A stretch of DNA of 13,686 bases from the NCBI RefSeq assembly GCF_029870285.1, contig NZ_JACSYA010000056.1, forward strand, positions 1 to 13,686. Reading direction: 5' to 3'. This document shows, one piece after another, positions 1 through 6,634 of the stretch. Each line of letters begins with the position of its first letter. Position 1 is the stretch's first letter. Under the pieces are notes generated by a model that had not been told where the DNA came from, did not search any database, and worked only from the letters and a program-made list of their open reading frames with translations. This DNA is from Delftia sp. PS-11. GTDB taxonomy: Bacteria > Pseudomonadota > Gammaproteobacteria > Burkholderiales > Burkholderiaceae_C. Made by a program: the position numbers and the translations under genes.

Positions 1-71
1 GCCACCGTTTCTACCATGTGCCGGCATCGAACACCGCTGTCGGCCACCTGATTCTGGAGAACCCCCAATGA
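1..71 (+). CDS. pmdB: Protocatechuate 4,5-dioxygenase beta subunit, C-terminal fragment
   Basis: This is the 3' end of a gene that begins outside the window; the first whole codon is at 3-5 and the TGA is at 69-71. The 22 visible residues include FYHVPASNTAVGHLILENPQ. From memory this matches the tail of LigB of Sphingobium SYK-6 (FYHIPASNTALGAMIL), the catalytic subunit of the Fe(II) extradiol dioxygenase that opens protocatechuate between C4 and C5 to 4-carboxy-2-hydroxymuconate-6-semialdehyde. The stop overlaps the start of the next gene by four bases (ATGA, 68-71), so the two are translationally coupled. The next gene encodes the enzyme that uses this product, which supports the call. In Comamonas the known order is pmdD-A-B-C. 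None of the active-site residues lies in the visible part. Confidence 0.82.
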   Translation, partial: HRFYHVPASNTAVGHLILENPQ

Positions 72-1021
72 ACAAGACCATCAAAGTCGCCCTGGCGGGC
101 GCCGGTGCCTTCGGCATCAAGCATCTGGACGGCATCAAGAACATCGACGGCGTGGAAGTCGTCTCCCTGGTGGGCCGTGAACTGGCCAAGACCCAGGAAG
201 TCGCCGACAAGTACGGCATTGGCCATGTGAGCACCGATCTGGCCGACAGCCTGGCCTTGCCCGAGGTCGATGCCGTCATTCTGTGCACGCCCACGCAGAT
301 GCATGCGGCCCAGGCCATCCAGTGCCTGAAGGCCGGCAAGCATGTGCAGGTCGAGATCCCTTTGGCCGACAGCCTCCAGGATGCCCAGGCCGTGGTCGAG
401 CTGCAAAAGTCCACGGGACTGGTTGCCATGTGTGGCCATACCCGCCGCTTCAATCCCAGCCACCAGTGGGTGCACAAGAAGATCCAGGCCGGTGAATTCA
501 ACATCCAGCAAATGGATGTGCAGACCTATTTCTTCCGCCGCACCAACATGAACGCGCTGGGCCAGGCGCGCAGCTGGACCGACCACCTGCTGTGGCACCA
601 TGCCGCCCATACCGTGGACCTGTTCGCCTACCAGGCTGGCAGCCCCGTCGTGAAGGCCAACGCCATCCAGGGCCCCATCCACCCCGTGCTGGGCATTGCC
701 ATGGACATGAGCATCCAGCTCAAGGCCGCCAACGGCGCCATCTGCACGCTGAGCCTGTCCTTCAACAACGACGGCCCGCTGGGCACCTTCTTCCGTTACA
801 TTGGCGATACCGGCACCTACATCGCGCGCTACGACGATCTGGTCAATGGCAAGGAAGAAAAGATCGATGTCTCCCAGGTCGATGTGTCCATGAACGGCAT
901 CGAACTGCAGGACCGCGAGTTCTTCGCCGCCATCCGCGAGGGCCGGGAACCCAACGCCAGCGTGGCCCAGGTGCTGCCCTGCTACCAGGTGCTGCATGAT
1001 CTGGAGCAGCAACTGGCCTGA
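68..1021 (+). CDS. pmdC: 4-carboxy-2-hydroxymuconate-6-semialdehyde dehydrogenase (PmdC/LigC)
   Basis: This 317-residue cytoplasmic protein belongs to the Gfo/Idh/MocA oxidoreductase family. It oxidises the ring-cleavage product of protocatechuate 4,5-dioxygenase, in its cyclic hemiacetal form, to 2-pyrone-4,6-dicarboxylate using NAD(P)+. The N-terminal Rossmann fold has GAGAFG at residues 11-16. In place of the usual family EKP motif it has EIP at 96-98, as in LigC (from memory). CGHTRRFNPSH (122-132) and the His-rich TDHLLWHHAAHTVDLF (171-186) are LigC-like signatures of the substrate domain. The length agrees with LigC/PmdC (about 315-320). A GGAG at 56-59 lies 8 nt before the ATG, inside the pmdB coding sequence, and the start overlaps the pmdB stop. 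The pmdB neighbour makes the assignment firm. An imperfect hairpin separates it from the next gene. Confidence 0.9.
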   Translation: MNKTIKVALAGAGAFGIKHLDGIKNIDGVEVVSLVGRELAKTQEVADKYGIGHVSTDLADSLALPEVDAVILCTPTQMHAAQAIQCLKAGKHVQVEIPLADSLQDAQAVVELQKSTGLVAMCGHTRRFNPSHQWVHKKIQAGEFNIQQMDVQTYFFRRTNMNALGQARSWTDHLLWHHAAHTVDLFAYQAGSPVVKANAIQGPIHPVLGIAMDMSIQLKAANGAICTLSLSFNNDGPLGTFFRYIGDTGTYIARYDDLVNGKEEKIDVSQVDVSMNGIELQDREFFAAIREGREPNASVAQVLPCYQVLHDLEQQLA

Positions 1022-1056
1022 AGCCCCTTCGGCCCTTCTCCGCAAGGGGAGGGGCT
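1022..1056 (+). repeat. Intercistronic hairpin after pmdC
   Basis: An outer stem AGCCCCT (1022-1028) pairs with AGGGGCT (1050-1056), and an inner stem CCCTT (1033-1037) pairs with AAGGG (1044-1048). The structure begins directly after the pmdC stop. No T-run follows immediately; six Ts appear only at 1081-1086. It could be a weak terminator, an RNA-processing or 3'-protection structure, or a member of a dispersed repeat family. Confidence 0.4.
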
Positions 1057-1101
1057 GCCTCGGCCGGCGCTGGCATCCTGTTTTTTCACGGAGCACCGCA
1101 G

Positions 1102-1986
1102 ATGAGCAGCAACCCCTCCCTTGGCCGCGAAGACGTGCCCGAGCGGTCCAACCGCCTGGGCCTGGACGGCCTGGAGTTCATTGAATACACCACCTCGCAG
1201 CCCCAGGCTCTGGGGCAGGTGCTGGAAAAGCTGGGGTTCCGGCCCGTGGCGCGGCACCGTTCGCGCGAGGTGCTGCTGTACCGCCAGGGCAGTATGAACC
1301 TGGTGGTCAATGCCAGCGCAGACGCTGGCGAAACGCCCGTCATTTCTGCTGTGGCCCTGCGTGTGCGCGATGCGTTGCAGGCCTACCAGCGCTGCCTGGA
1401 CCTGGGCGCCTGGTCCGTGCCCAGCCATGCCCAGGCCATGGAGCTGCACATACCGGCGATCCATGGGCCGGGTGGCAGCCGTTTCTATTTTGTCGACCGG
1501 TGGAAGGAGTTTTCCATCTACGACATCGACTTCACGCCCATTCCCTCGGTGGACCCGCATCCGCCGGCGCTGGCTGGCATGGGGTATTTCGGCGTGGTGC
1601 AGTACATCGGCTACCAGCGCAGCACCGACTGGATCACCTATTTCGAGCGCATGTTCGATTTCCGGCTGCTGCCCGACGAGGAGCGCTTCGGCATTCTGCC
1701 CAAGGGCAAGCTCATGCGCAGTCCCTGCGGCGGTTTTCTGTGGCAGTTGATCGAGCCCGATCCGGGCATGTATGCCGACCTGGACTCCGACCCCCGGCCC
1801 GAATGCCTGCAGCGCATCGGCCTGGGTACGCCGGATGTCGGCCAGGCCGTGCGCCTGCTCAAGGAGCAGGGCGTCGAATTTGTCGAGTCCAGCCGCATGC
1901 ATCCCGATGACCGTGGCGCACTGACGCGCAACGCCCTGGGTACCGTGGCTTTCGAGCTCGTGCACCGCGACAGTGGGAGGTCCTGA
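1102..1986 (+). CDS. HPPD-like VOC protein, homologous to the C-terminal half of QuiC1; iron ligands mostly lost
   Basis: This 294-residue protein has two vicinal-oxygen-chelate lobes like 4-hydroxyphenylpyruvate dioxygenase (HPPD). The closer resemblance, judged from memory, is to the HPPD-like C-terminal domain of Pseudomonas QuiC1, including HRSREVLLYRQG with N-terminal LEFIEY and C-terminal FELVHR. HPPD binds Fe(II) with two His and one Glu. Here the first His position falls at about Gly164 (GYFGVVQYIG), the second at Arg238 (CLQRIGLG), and only Glu285 (VAFELVH) is kept. Dioxygenase activity is therefore unlikely. It is shorter than HPPD (about 350). GGAG at 1090-1093 is 8 nt before the ATG. 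Its stop shares one base with the next start (TGATG), so it is coupled to the TIM-barrel gene. It may be an accessory subunit of that protein or a new enzyme. Automatic annotation as HPPD would mislead. Confidence 0.75.
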   Translation: MSSNPSLGREDVPERSNRLGLDGLEFIEYTTSQPQALGQVLEKLGFRPVARHRSREVLLYRQGSMNLVVNASADAGETPVISAVALRVRDALQAYQRCLDLGAWSVPSHAQAMELHIPAIHGPGGSRFYFVDRWKEFSIYDIDFTPIPSVDPHPPALAGMGYFGVVQYIGYQRSTDWITYFERMFDFRLLPDEERFGILPKGKLMRSPCGGFLWQLIEPDPGMYADLDSDPRPECLQRIGLGTPDVGQAVRLLKEQGVEFVESSRMHPDDRGALTRNALGTVAFELVHRDSGRS

Positions 1987-2894
1987 TGGACAGGCTGCAA
2001 GGCTATGGCATGGACACCATCACGCTCAATGGCCCGCTGCAGGCCCGCCTGGCGGCCATTCGCCAGGCCGGTTTCGGCCAGGCCATGCTCAGTGCCCGGG
2101 ACGTGGCAGGCTTTCCCGGCGGGGTGGCGGCGGCGGCGGCGGCCGTGCGTGCCAGCGGCCTGCGGCCTATGGGCCTGCAGGTGCTGCGTGACTTCGAGGG
2201 ACTGTCCGACCATTTGCATGAATACAAGCTGGATATCGCCAAGTCCATGCTGCGCATGTGCGCCGATATCGGCAGTCCCGTGCTGCTGGCCAGTTCCTCG
2301 ACGTCGCACCATGCCACCGCAGACCTGGACCTGATCGCGCGCGACCTGCGCAAGCTTGCCATGCTGGGCATTCCGCTGGGCATACGGATCGCCTACGAGG
2401 GGCTGTCCTGGGGGCGCACCATCCGTGAATTCACCTCCAGCTGGGATGTGGTCTGCCGCGCCGACATGCCCAATCTGGGCCTGTGCCTGAACTCCTTTCA
2501 CATCTTCGCCTCGGGCACGCCGCTGCAGGAGCTGGAAGTCATGGACCCGGCCAGCATTTTCCTTGTGCGGCTGTCCGATGCCGCATGCCATGAGGCAGCC
2601 GCCCCCGACGACTGCCAGACCCTGGCAGGCGGCCCGCGCGTGTTCCCGGGCGAGGGCGTGCGCAGCGCGCAACTGGCCGATTTCGTGCGCCGGCTGGAGC
2701 GCCTGGGCTACCGGGGCGGCTATAGCTTCGAGGTCTTCAACGACGACTACCAGCAGCTGCCGCCCGATATCGTGGCCCAGCGCGCGCGCCGCAGCGCGCT
2801 GTGGCTCAACGATGATGTGCTGCACAGGCCGGCGCCGCTGCCGGCCTGGACGAGCACGCCGCTGCGCACGCCGCTGCGCGCGCCGCTGTACTGA
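1986..2894 (+). CDS. Sugar-phosphate-isomerase-like TIM barrel, QuiC1/AsbF-type 3-dehydroshikimate dehydratase homologue with altered metal site
   Basis: This 302-residue protein is of the xylose-isomerase-like TIM-barrel (AP endonuclease 2) family. It resembles the N-terminal, catalytic half of QuiC1, which dehydrates 3-dehydroshikimate to protocatechuate. Shared stretches include RDFEG, YEGLSWGR, SFH and FEVFND. In QuiC1 the metal is held by Glu, Asp, Gln and Glu. Here the matching positions are Glu138 (YEGLSWG), Asn169 (LNSFH), Arg195 (FLVRLSDA) and Glu249 (YSFEVFND), so two ligands are changed while His172 remains. The position next to pmdC argues for the protocatechuate-forming step, but the site argues against ordinary metal catalysis. 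The start overlaps the previous stop by one base. Residues about 48-53 are a poly-Ala run, and the tail (TPLRTPLRAPLY) comes from a 12-bp tandem repeat. The family is clear; the activity is uncertain. Confidence 0.75.
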   Translation: MDRLQGYGMDTITLNGPLQARLAAIRQAGFGQAMLSARDVAGFPGGVAAAAAAVRASGLRPMGLQVLRDFEGLSDHLHEYKLDIAKSMLRMCADIGSPVLLASSSTSHHATADLDLIARDLRKLAMLGIPLGIRIAYEGLSWGRTIREFTSSWDVVCRADMPNLGLCLNSFHIFASGTPLQELEVMDPASIFLVRLSDAACHEAAAPDDCQTLAGGPRVFPGEGVRSAQLADFVRRLERLGYRGGYSFEVFNDDYQQLPPDIVAQRARRSALWLNDDVLHRPAPLPAWTSTPLRTPLRAPLY

Positions 2895-2899
2895 AGGCG

Positions 2900-2928
2900 T
2901 GCCCCTGGCACCCCGGCGGCCAGGGGCA
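2900..2928. terminator. Hairpin terminator between convergent genes
   Basis: TGCCCCTGGC (2900-2909) pairs perfectly over 10 bp with GCCAGGGGCA (2919-2928), with a 9-nt loop. It starts 5 bases after the stop of the TIM-barrel gene and 21 bases beyond the stop of the oppositely oriented chemoreceptor gene, so it could serve both. There is no strong T-run on either side. Confidence 0.55.
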
Positions 2929-2949
2929 GCGGCTTGTGTGCAAAAGGGC

Positions 2950-4746
2950 TCAGAAGCTTTCCCATTCGTCCTGGCCACCCGCAGAAGCAGTGGCTGCAGA
3001 CTGCCTTGCGGGCCTTGCCAGTGCCTTGGGCCTGGCCGCTTCGGTCTGGGCAACTGGCCGCTGCAGTGCCTGTGCCGTGCGTGCCGGTGTCTTGGCGTCC
3101 TCTCTGGCCTTGAGTGCGGAAGGGGCAAGGCGCGGTGCAGTGGGTGCAGGGATGGCGCTGGCTCCTGCTGCGCCTTGACCCAGCTGGAATACGGCCACAG
3201 CCTGGACCAGTTCATTGGCCTGTGCGCGCAGGCTATCGGCGGCAGCCGACATTTCTTCGACCAGGGCCGCGTTTTGCTGCGTAGTCTGGTCTATCTGATG
3301 GACGGCCTCGCCGATCTGGGAAACGCCCCTGGACTGCTCGGAGCTCTCGGCCGAGATGGCACTCATGAGAGTGCTGACGCGCTGGATGCTGGCCACCACT
3401 TCGCCCATGGTGTCTCCCGCCCTGTCCACCAGGGCTGAACCAGCTTCCACCCGCTGTACGCTTTCCTGGATCAGGCGCCGGATTTCCCTGGCGGCTTCCG
3501 CGCTGCGACCGGCCAGAACCCGCACCTCGCCAGCCACCACGGCAAAGCCACGGCCTTGCTCGCCTGCACGGGCTGCCTCCACCGCCGCGTTCAGCGCCAG
3601 GATATTGGTCTGGAACGCAATGCCATCGATCACACCGATGATGTCGGTGATCTTGTGCGAACTGTCGCTGATCTCCTTCATGGTGCCAACCACCTCGGCG
3701 ACCACTGCGCCGCCCTGGCTGGCTACGCCTGCAGCGGTCTGTGCCAGTTGATTGGCCTGGCTGGCGTTGTCCGAGCTGTGTGCAACGGTCGAGCTCAGTT
3801 CTTCCATGGATGCGGCGGTCTGCTGCAGCGCGCTGGCCTGCTCCTCGGTGCGGCTGGACAGATCACGGTTGCCTGATGCAATCTGGCTGCTGGCAGCCGC
3901 CACTGCCTCGCTGCTCTGGCGCACGGTGCCCACCACCTTGACCAGACTGGCCTGCATGCGCTGCACGCCGGCCATGACGCTGCTGTGATCGCCGGGACGC
4001 AGCGCAACGTGCTGGCTCAGATCCCCTGCGGCCACCCGGCCCACCACCTGCGAGACCTCGTGCGGCTCGGCTCCCAGTGCCCTGGTAATGCTGCGTGCAA
4101 TGGCCAGGGCTATCAAGATCCCCAGCAGCAGGCTGATGGTGGTGACTGCAATGATCAGAAAGCGGGCCGAGGCAAGCGCTGCATGGGCTTCGTCGCCGGC
4201 TGCCTGTGCGAGTTCCTGCTGCCTTGCCATCGAATCATCCATGGCCTTGAAAATCACCTCCTGCCGTGGACCTACCTTGCCGAGCAGGATTTCAGTGGCT
4301 GCCTTGGCGTCTTCCGGCTTGCCAGTCATGCCCAGCTTGATGGCGGTATCCATGTCGCGGTCATAGGCGGGCAGATTGTCCTGCACGATCTTGAGCAGTT
4401 CGATCCCCTTGGGCTGCACCACCGTCTTGCCCAGTTGTGCGATCAGCTCCTGAATACGCGCCCGCAGGGGGGTGATTCTGTCCGCCTGTGACTGGGCATC
4501 TTTGGCATCTTCAATGAGTGCCACGGTACGGGTGATGCGCGCCACCGATTGCAGCTTGTCCTTGAGTTCACTGAACTGGGCGACTTTGGTCATCCGGTTG
4601 CCGATGAGCTGATCCAGGTGGCGCTCCAGCAACGAGAATCTGAGCATCGCGATAGAACTGACGAGCAGCATGCCCGCCAGCAGGATGCCGAACCCGAAGG
4701 TCAGGCGGGTTGACACTTTCATGGGGCTGGATCTCTCGGGGCTCAT
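2950..4746 (-). CDS. Methyl-accepting chemotaxis protein with CheR-tether-like C-terminus
   Basis: This 598-residue inner-membrane chemoreceptor signals through CheA/CheW to the flagellar motor. It has TM1 at about 15-35, a periplasmic sensor of about 160 residues resembling a four-helix bundle, TM2 at about 196-217, a HAMP domain at about 218-271, and a long cytoplasmic signalling coiled coil. The hairpin tip (about 369-409) contains [19 protein letters not shown]. An Ala/Pro-rich linker ends in EWESF (594-598), which fits the xWxxF pentapeptide that tethers CheR/CheB in high-abundance receptors such as Tsr (NWETF). The ATG at 4746 is chosen because AAGGAG (4754-4759) lies 7 nt upstream; a TTG at 4773 and an ATG at 4722 are weaker. 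The gene diverges from the MHS transporter gene. The ligand cannot be told from sequence; an aromatic or hydroaromatic acid is only a guess from context. Confidence 0.9.
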   Translation of the reverse strand: MSPERSSPMKVSTRLTFGFGILLAGMLLVSSIAMLRFSLLERHLDQLIGNRMTKVAQFSELKDKLQSVARITRTVALIEDAKDAQSQADRITPLRARIQELIAQLGKTVVQPKGIELLKIVQDNLPAYDRDMDTAIKLGMTGKPEDAKAATEILLGKVGPRQEVIFKAMDDSMARQQELAQAAGDEAHAALASARFLIIAVTTISLLLGILIALAIARSITRALGAEPHEVSQVVGRVAAGDLSQHVALRPGDHSSVMAGVQRMQASLVKVVGTVRQSSEAVAAASSQIASGNRDLSSRTEEQASALQQTAASMEELSSTVAHSSDNASQANQLAQTAAGVASQGGAVVAEVVGTMKEISDSSHKITDIIGVIDGIAFQTNILALNAAVEAARAGEQGRGFAVVAGEVRVLAGRSAEAAREIRRLIQESVQRVEAGSALVDRAGDTMGEVVASIQRVSTLMSAISAESSEQSRGVSQIGEAVHQIDQTTQQNAALVEEMSAAADSLRAQANELVQAVAVFQLGQGAAGASAIPAPTAPRLAPSALKAREDAKTPARTAQALQRPVAQTEAARPKALARPARQSAATASAGGQDEWESF

Positions 4747-4753
4747 GGATGTA

Positions 4754-4759
4754 CTCCTT
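4754..4759 (-). promoter_or_regulatory. Ribosome binding site fixing the first chemoreceptor start
   Basis: On the minus strand AAGGAG lies 7 nt before the ATG at 4746-4744. This favours that start over the upstream TTG (4773) and the downstream ATG (4722). Confidence 0.75.
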
Positions 4760-5000
4760 GATCGCTGAGTCAAATGAAACTGATGGGGCGTGCCTGGTAT
4801 TCCGTTCTGGCCACTGATTGATTACATGATGGCACTGTACCTGGGACAGGCAATTTGTGGCGAAGGATTCCATTACATCGAGTTACATCGTTGGTGTGTG
4901 TCCTTACTGGGGGCTTTCAAATGGGGGAATCGGGAATGCTGCGAAGTGGTCCGTGTGGTTTCCGGACTGTGAGCAGGGTGGCTGGCACACCTTTGGCGAG

Positions 5001-5023
5001 GCCATATGGCGACGCCGTATGGC
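5001..5023. repeat. Hairpin GCCATATGGC-gac-GCCGTATGGC
   Basis: GCCATA (5001-5006) pairs with TATGGC (5018-5023), T5007 with G5017 as a wobble, and GGC with GCC around a GAC loop, giving a 10-bp stem. The left arm is itself a perfect palindrome. GGCACA (4984-4989) and TGTGCC (5024-5029) can add an outer stem with an 11-nt bulge. The role is unknown: operator or transcript structure. Confidence 0.5.
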
Positions 5024-5037
5024 TGTGCCGTGGGCTC

Positions 5038-5060
5038 CACTGCATGGCTTGGCTGCAGTG
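5038..5060. repeat. Second intergenic hairpin CACTGCA/TGCAGTG
   Basis: A perfect 7-bp inverted repeat (5038-5044 with 5054-5060) has a 9-nt loop and lies 19 bases before the proposed operator. No T-run follows, so it is not an obvious terminator. Confidence 0.4.
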
Positions 5061-5079
5061 CTGGTGATAACCCTTGAAG

Positions 5080-5117
5080 CGTTCGATCATCGCGCAGATG
5101 AGGATGATAATCGAACG
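5080..5117 (+). promoter_or_regulatory. Candidate PcaR/PcaU-type (IclR family) operator with overlapping promoter
   Basis: CGTTCGAT (5080-5087) is repeated inverted as ATCGAACG (5110-5117). The left half-site GTTCGATCATCGCGC (5081-5095) matches the PcaR binding sequence of Pseudomonas putida, as I remember it (GTTCGATAATCGCAC), at 13 of 15 positions. The right half-site on the minus strand, GTTCGATTATCATCC, matches at 11 of 15. A weak promoter can be drawn in the same bases: TTCGAT (5082-5087), an 18-nt spacer, then GATAAT (5106-5111). IclR regulators such as PcaU, PcaR and PobR control protocatechuate, quinate and 4-hydroxybenzoate genes, so the site fits its operon. The regulator is not in the window. 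Confidence 0.6.
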
Positions 5118-5236
5118 TTTGCTGCGAAAAAATCCTGTGCAGGGCGAACGGCTGGACCTACATTCGAGCCCGTTTCATTCATCAGCGCCTGCTTGGTGGA
5201 TGACATCCGCAAGCGCTTTTCGTTCAGGAGACAAAT

Positions 5237-6634
5237 ATGACAGCACACTCGGCCAAGGCGCCGCAGGTCAAGCACCAGTCAAAAAAGGCCGCAGCCAGCG
5301 GCTGGATTGGCTCGGCGCTGGAGTACTACGACTTTTTCATTTACGCCACTGCAGCGGCGTTGATTTTTCCGCAGATTTTCTTTCCCAAGGGTGATCCCGC
5401 CACTGCCATCATTGCCTCGCTGGCGACCTATGGCGTGGGCTATGTGGCGCGGCCCATTGGCGCTTTTGTTCTGGGGCACCTGGGTGATACGCATGGCCGC
5501 AAGCAAGTGCTGGTGTGGTGCATGTTCCTGATGGGCTTTTCGACCATTGCCGTGGGTCTGCTGCCCACCTATGACCAGATCGGCCTGTGGGCACCCGCTT
5601 TGCTGGTGCTGATGCGCCTGATCCAGGGCTTTGCCGTGGCCGGTGAAATTTCGGGCGCCAGCTCCATGATCCTGGAGCATGCGCCGCTCGGACGCCGTGG
5701 CTTCTTTGCCAGCTTCACGCTGCAGGGCGTGCAGGCCGGCCAGATTCTGGCCGCTGCCGTATTCCTGCCGCTGGCCCACTACATGCCCACCGAACAGTTC
5801 AACAGCTGGGGCTGGCGCATTCCTTTCCTGCTGAGCTTCATCGTCATCATCGCAGGCTGGATCATCCGCCGCGAAGTCAGCGAAACCCCTGCCTTTGCAG
5901 ATGCTGGCGCCCAAAAGGAACGCACACGTTCGCCCGTGGTCGATGCGTTCCGTGACCATTCGCCCGACATGCTGCGTGTGGTCTGCATGGCGCTGATGAA
6001 CGTGATTCCTGTGGTGGCCACCATCTTCGGCGCAGCCTACGCGGTGCAGCCGGCCTATGGCATCGGCTTTGCCAAGGACATGTATCTCTGGATTCCCGTG
6101 GTGGGCAATATCGTCGCGGTGCTGGTGATCCCCTTCGTCGGCAACCTCTCTGACAAGATCGGCCGCCGCCCGCCCATCATCGTTGGCGCGCTGCTGTCGG
6201 GCCTGCTGGCTTTCGGCTACCTCTACGCCATCAGCATCAAGAACATGCCGCTGGCTTTTGCGATGTCCATCCTGATGTGGGGTGTGGTCTACCAGGGCTA
6301 CAACGCGGTTTTCCCCAGCTTCTATCCCGAGCTGTTCCCCACCCGCACCCGTGTGTCGGCCATGGCCATCTCGCAGAACGTCGGCACGGCCATCACCGCC
6401 ATGCTGCCTGCGCTGTTCACTGCCGTGGCCCCTCCCGGCGCATCCAACATCTGGCTGACAGTGGGCGCCATTGCCTTTGGCATCACCATCGTCGCTTCGC
6501 TGGCCGCCTTCAGCGCCCGTGAAACCTACCGCATGCGCATGCAGGATCTGGGCGAGCCCGGTGCACAGCCCCTGGACAAGGCCGAATATGACCGTCTGCG
6601 GGCGCAGGCACTGACGCAGGGCAAGCACGCATGA
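5237..6634 (+). CDS. MHS-family MFS transporter, probable shikimate/quinate permease (ShiA-like)
   Basis: This 465-residue inner-membrane protein of the metabolite:H+ symporter family of the major facilitator superfamily (relatives ShiA, KgtP, ProP) should have 12 membrane segments. Family marks include GWIGSALEYYDFFIY (22-36), the loop 2-3 signature GHLGDTHGRK (80-89), WGWRIPFLLS (191-200) and the matching loop in the second half, GNLSDKIGRR (302-311). AGGAG at 5226-5230 is 6 nt from the ATG. The stop overlaps the start of the dehydrogenase gene by four bases (ATGA, 6631-6634), so transporter and enzyme are coupled. That pairing suggests uptake of quinate or shikimate driven by protons. Substrate specificity cannot be read directly, and other organic acids are possible. 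An IclR-type operator lies upstream. Confidence 0.82.
   Translation: MTAHSAKAPQVKHQSKKAAASGWIGSALEYYDFFIYATAAALIFPQIFFPKGDPATAIIASLATYGVGYVARPIGAFVLGHLGDTHGRKQVLVWCMFLMGFSTIAVGLLPTYDQIGLWAPALLVLMRLIQGFAVAGEISGASSMILEHAPLGRRGFFASFTLQGVQAGQILAAAVFLPLAHYMPTEQFNSWGWRIPFLLSFIVIIAGWIIRREVSETPAFADAGAQKERTRSPVVDAFRDHSPDMLRVVCMALMNVIPVVATIFGAAYAVQPAYGIGFAKDMYLWIPVVGNIVAVLVIPFVGNLSDKIGRRPPIIVGALLSGLLAFGYLYAISIKNMPLAFAMSILMWGVVYQGYNAVFPSFYPELFPTRTRVSAMAISQNVGTAITAMLPALFTAVAPPGASNIWLTVGAIAFGITIVASLAAFSARETYRMRMQDLGEPGAQPLDKAEYDRLRAQALTQGKHA

Larger units (their letters stand above)
4747..5236. other. Divergent intergenic region (about 490 bp) between chemoreceptor and transporter genes
   Basis: No convincing gene is seen here. 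It holds the leader of the chemoreceptor gene on the left and of the transporter operon on the right. Visible structure: TTACATCG repeated at 4873-4880 and 4883-4890 with a related TTACATGA at 4822-4829; a hairpin at 5001-5023 flanked by GGCACA/TGTGCC; a second hairpin at 5038-5060; and an inverted repeat at 5080-5117 resembling an IclR-type operator. AGGAG (5226-5230) is the transporter ribosome binding site. About 120 bases separate the operator from the transporter start, so the transcript probably has a long untranslated leader. No regulator gene lies in the region. Confidence 0.7.

Noticed and set aside
1102..1986. Functional 4-hydroxyphenylpyruvate dioxygenase (tyrosine catabolism)
   Set aside because: Two of the three iron ligands are missing, the protein is short for HPPD, and the neighbours concern protocatechuate.
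1638..3215. 525-codon open frame on the minus strand over the QuiC1-like pair
   Set aside because: It is antisense to two well-recognised genes, composed of Arg/His/Ala/Gln-rich low-complexity sequence, and typical of the shadow frames opposite GC-rich genes.
4857..5240. 127-codon plus-strand frame through the divergent intergenic region
   Set aside because: It lacks a ribosome binding site, has no recognisable domain, runs through the hairpins and operator, and ends inside the transporter start.
5279..6628. 449-codon open frame opposite the MHS transporter
   Set aside because: It is His/Gln/Gly-rich with no domain, and mirrors the codon bias of the real transporter gene.
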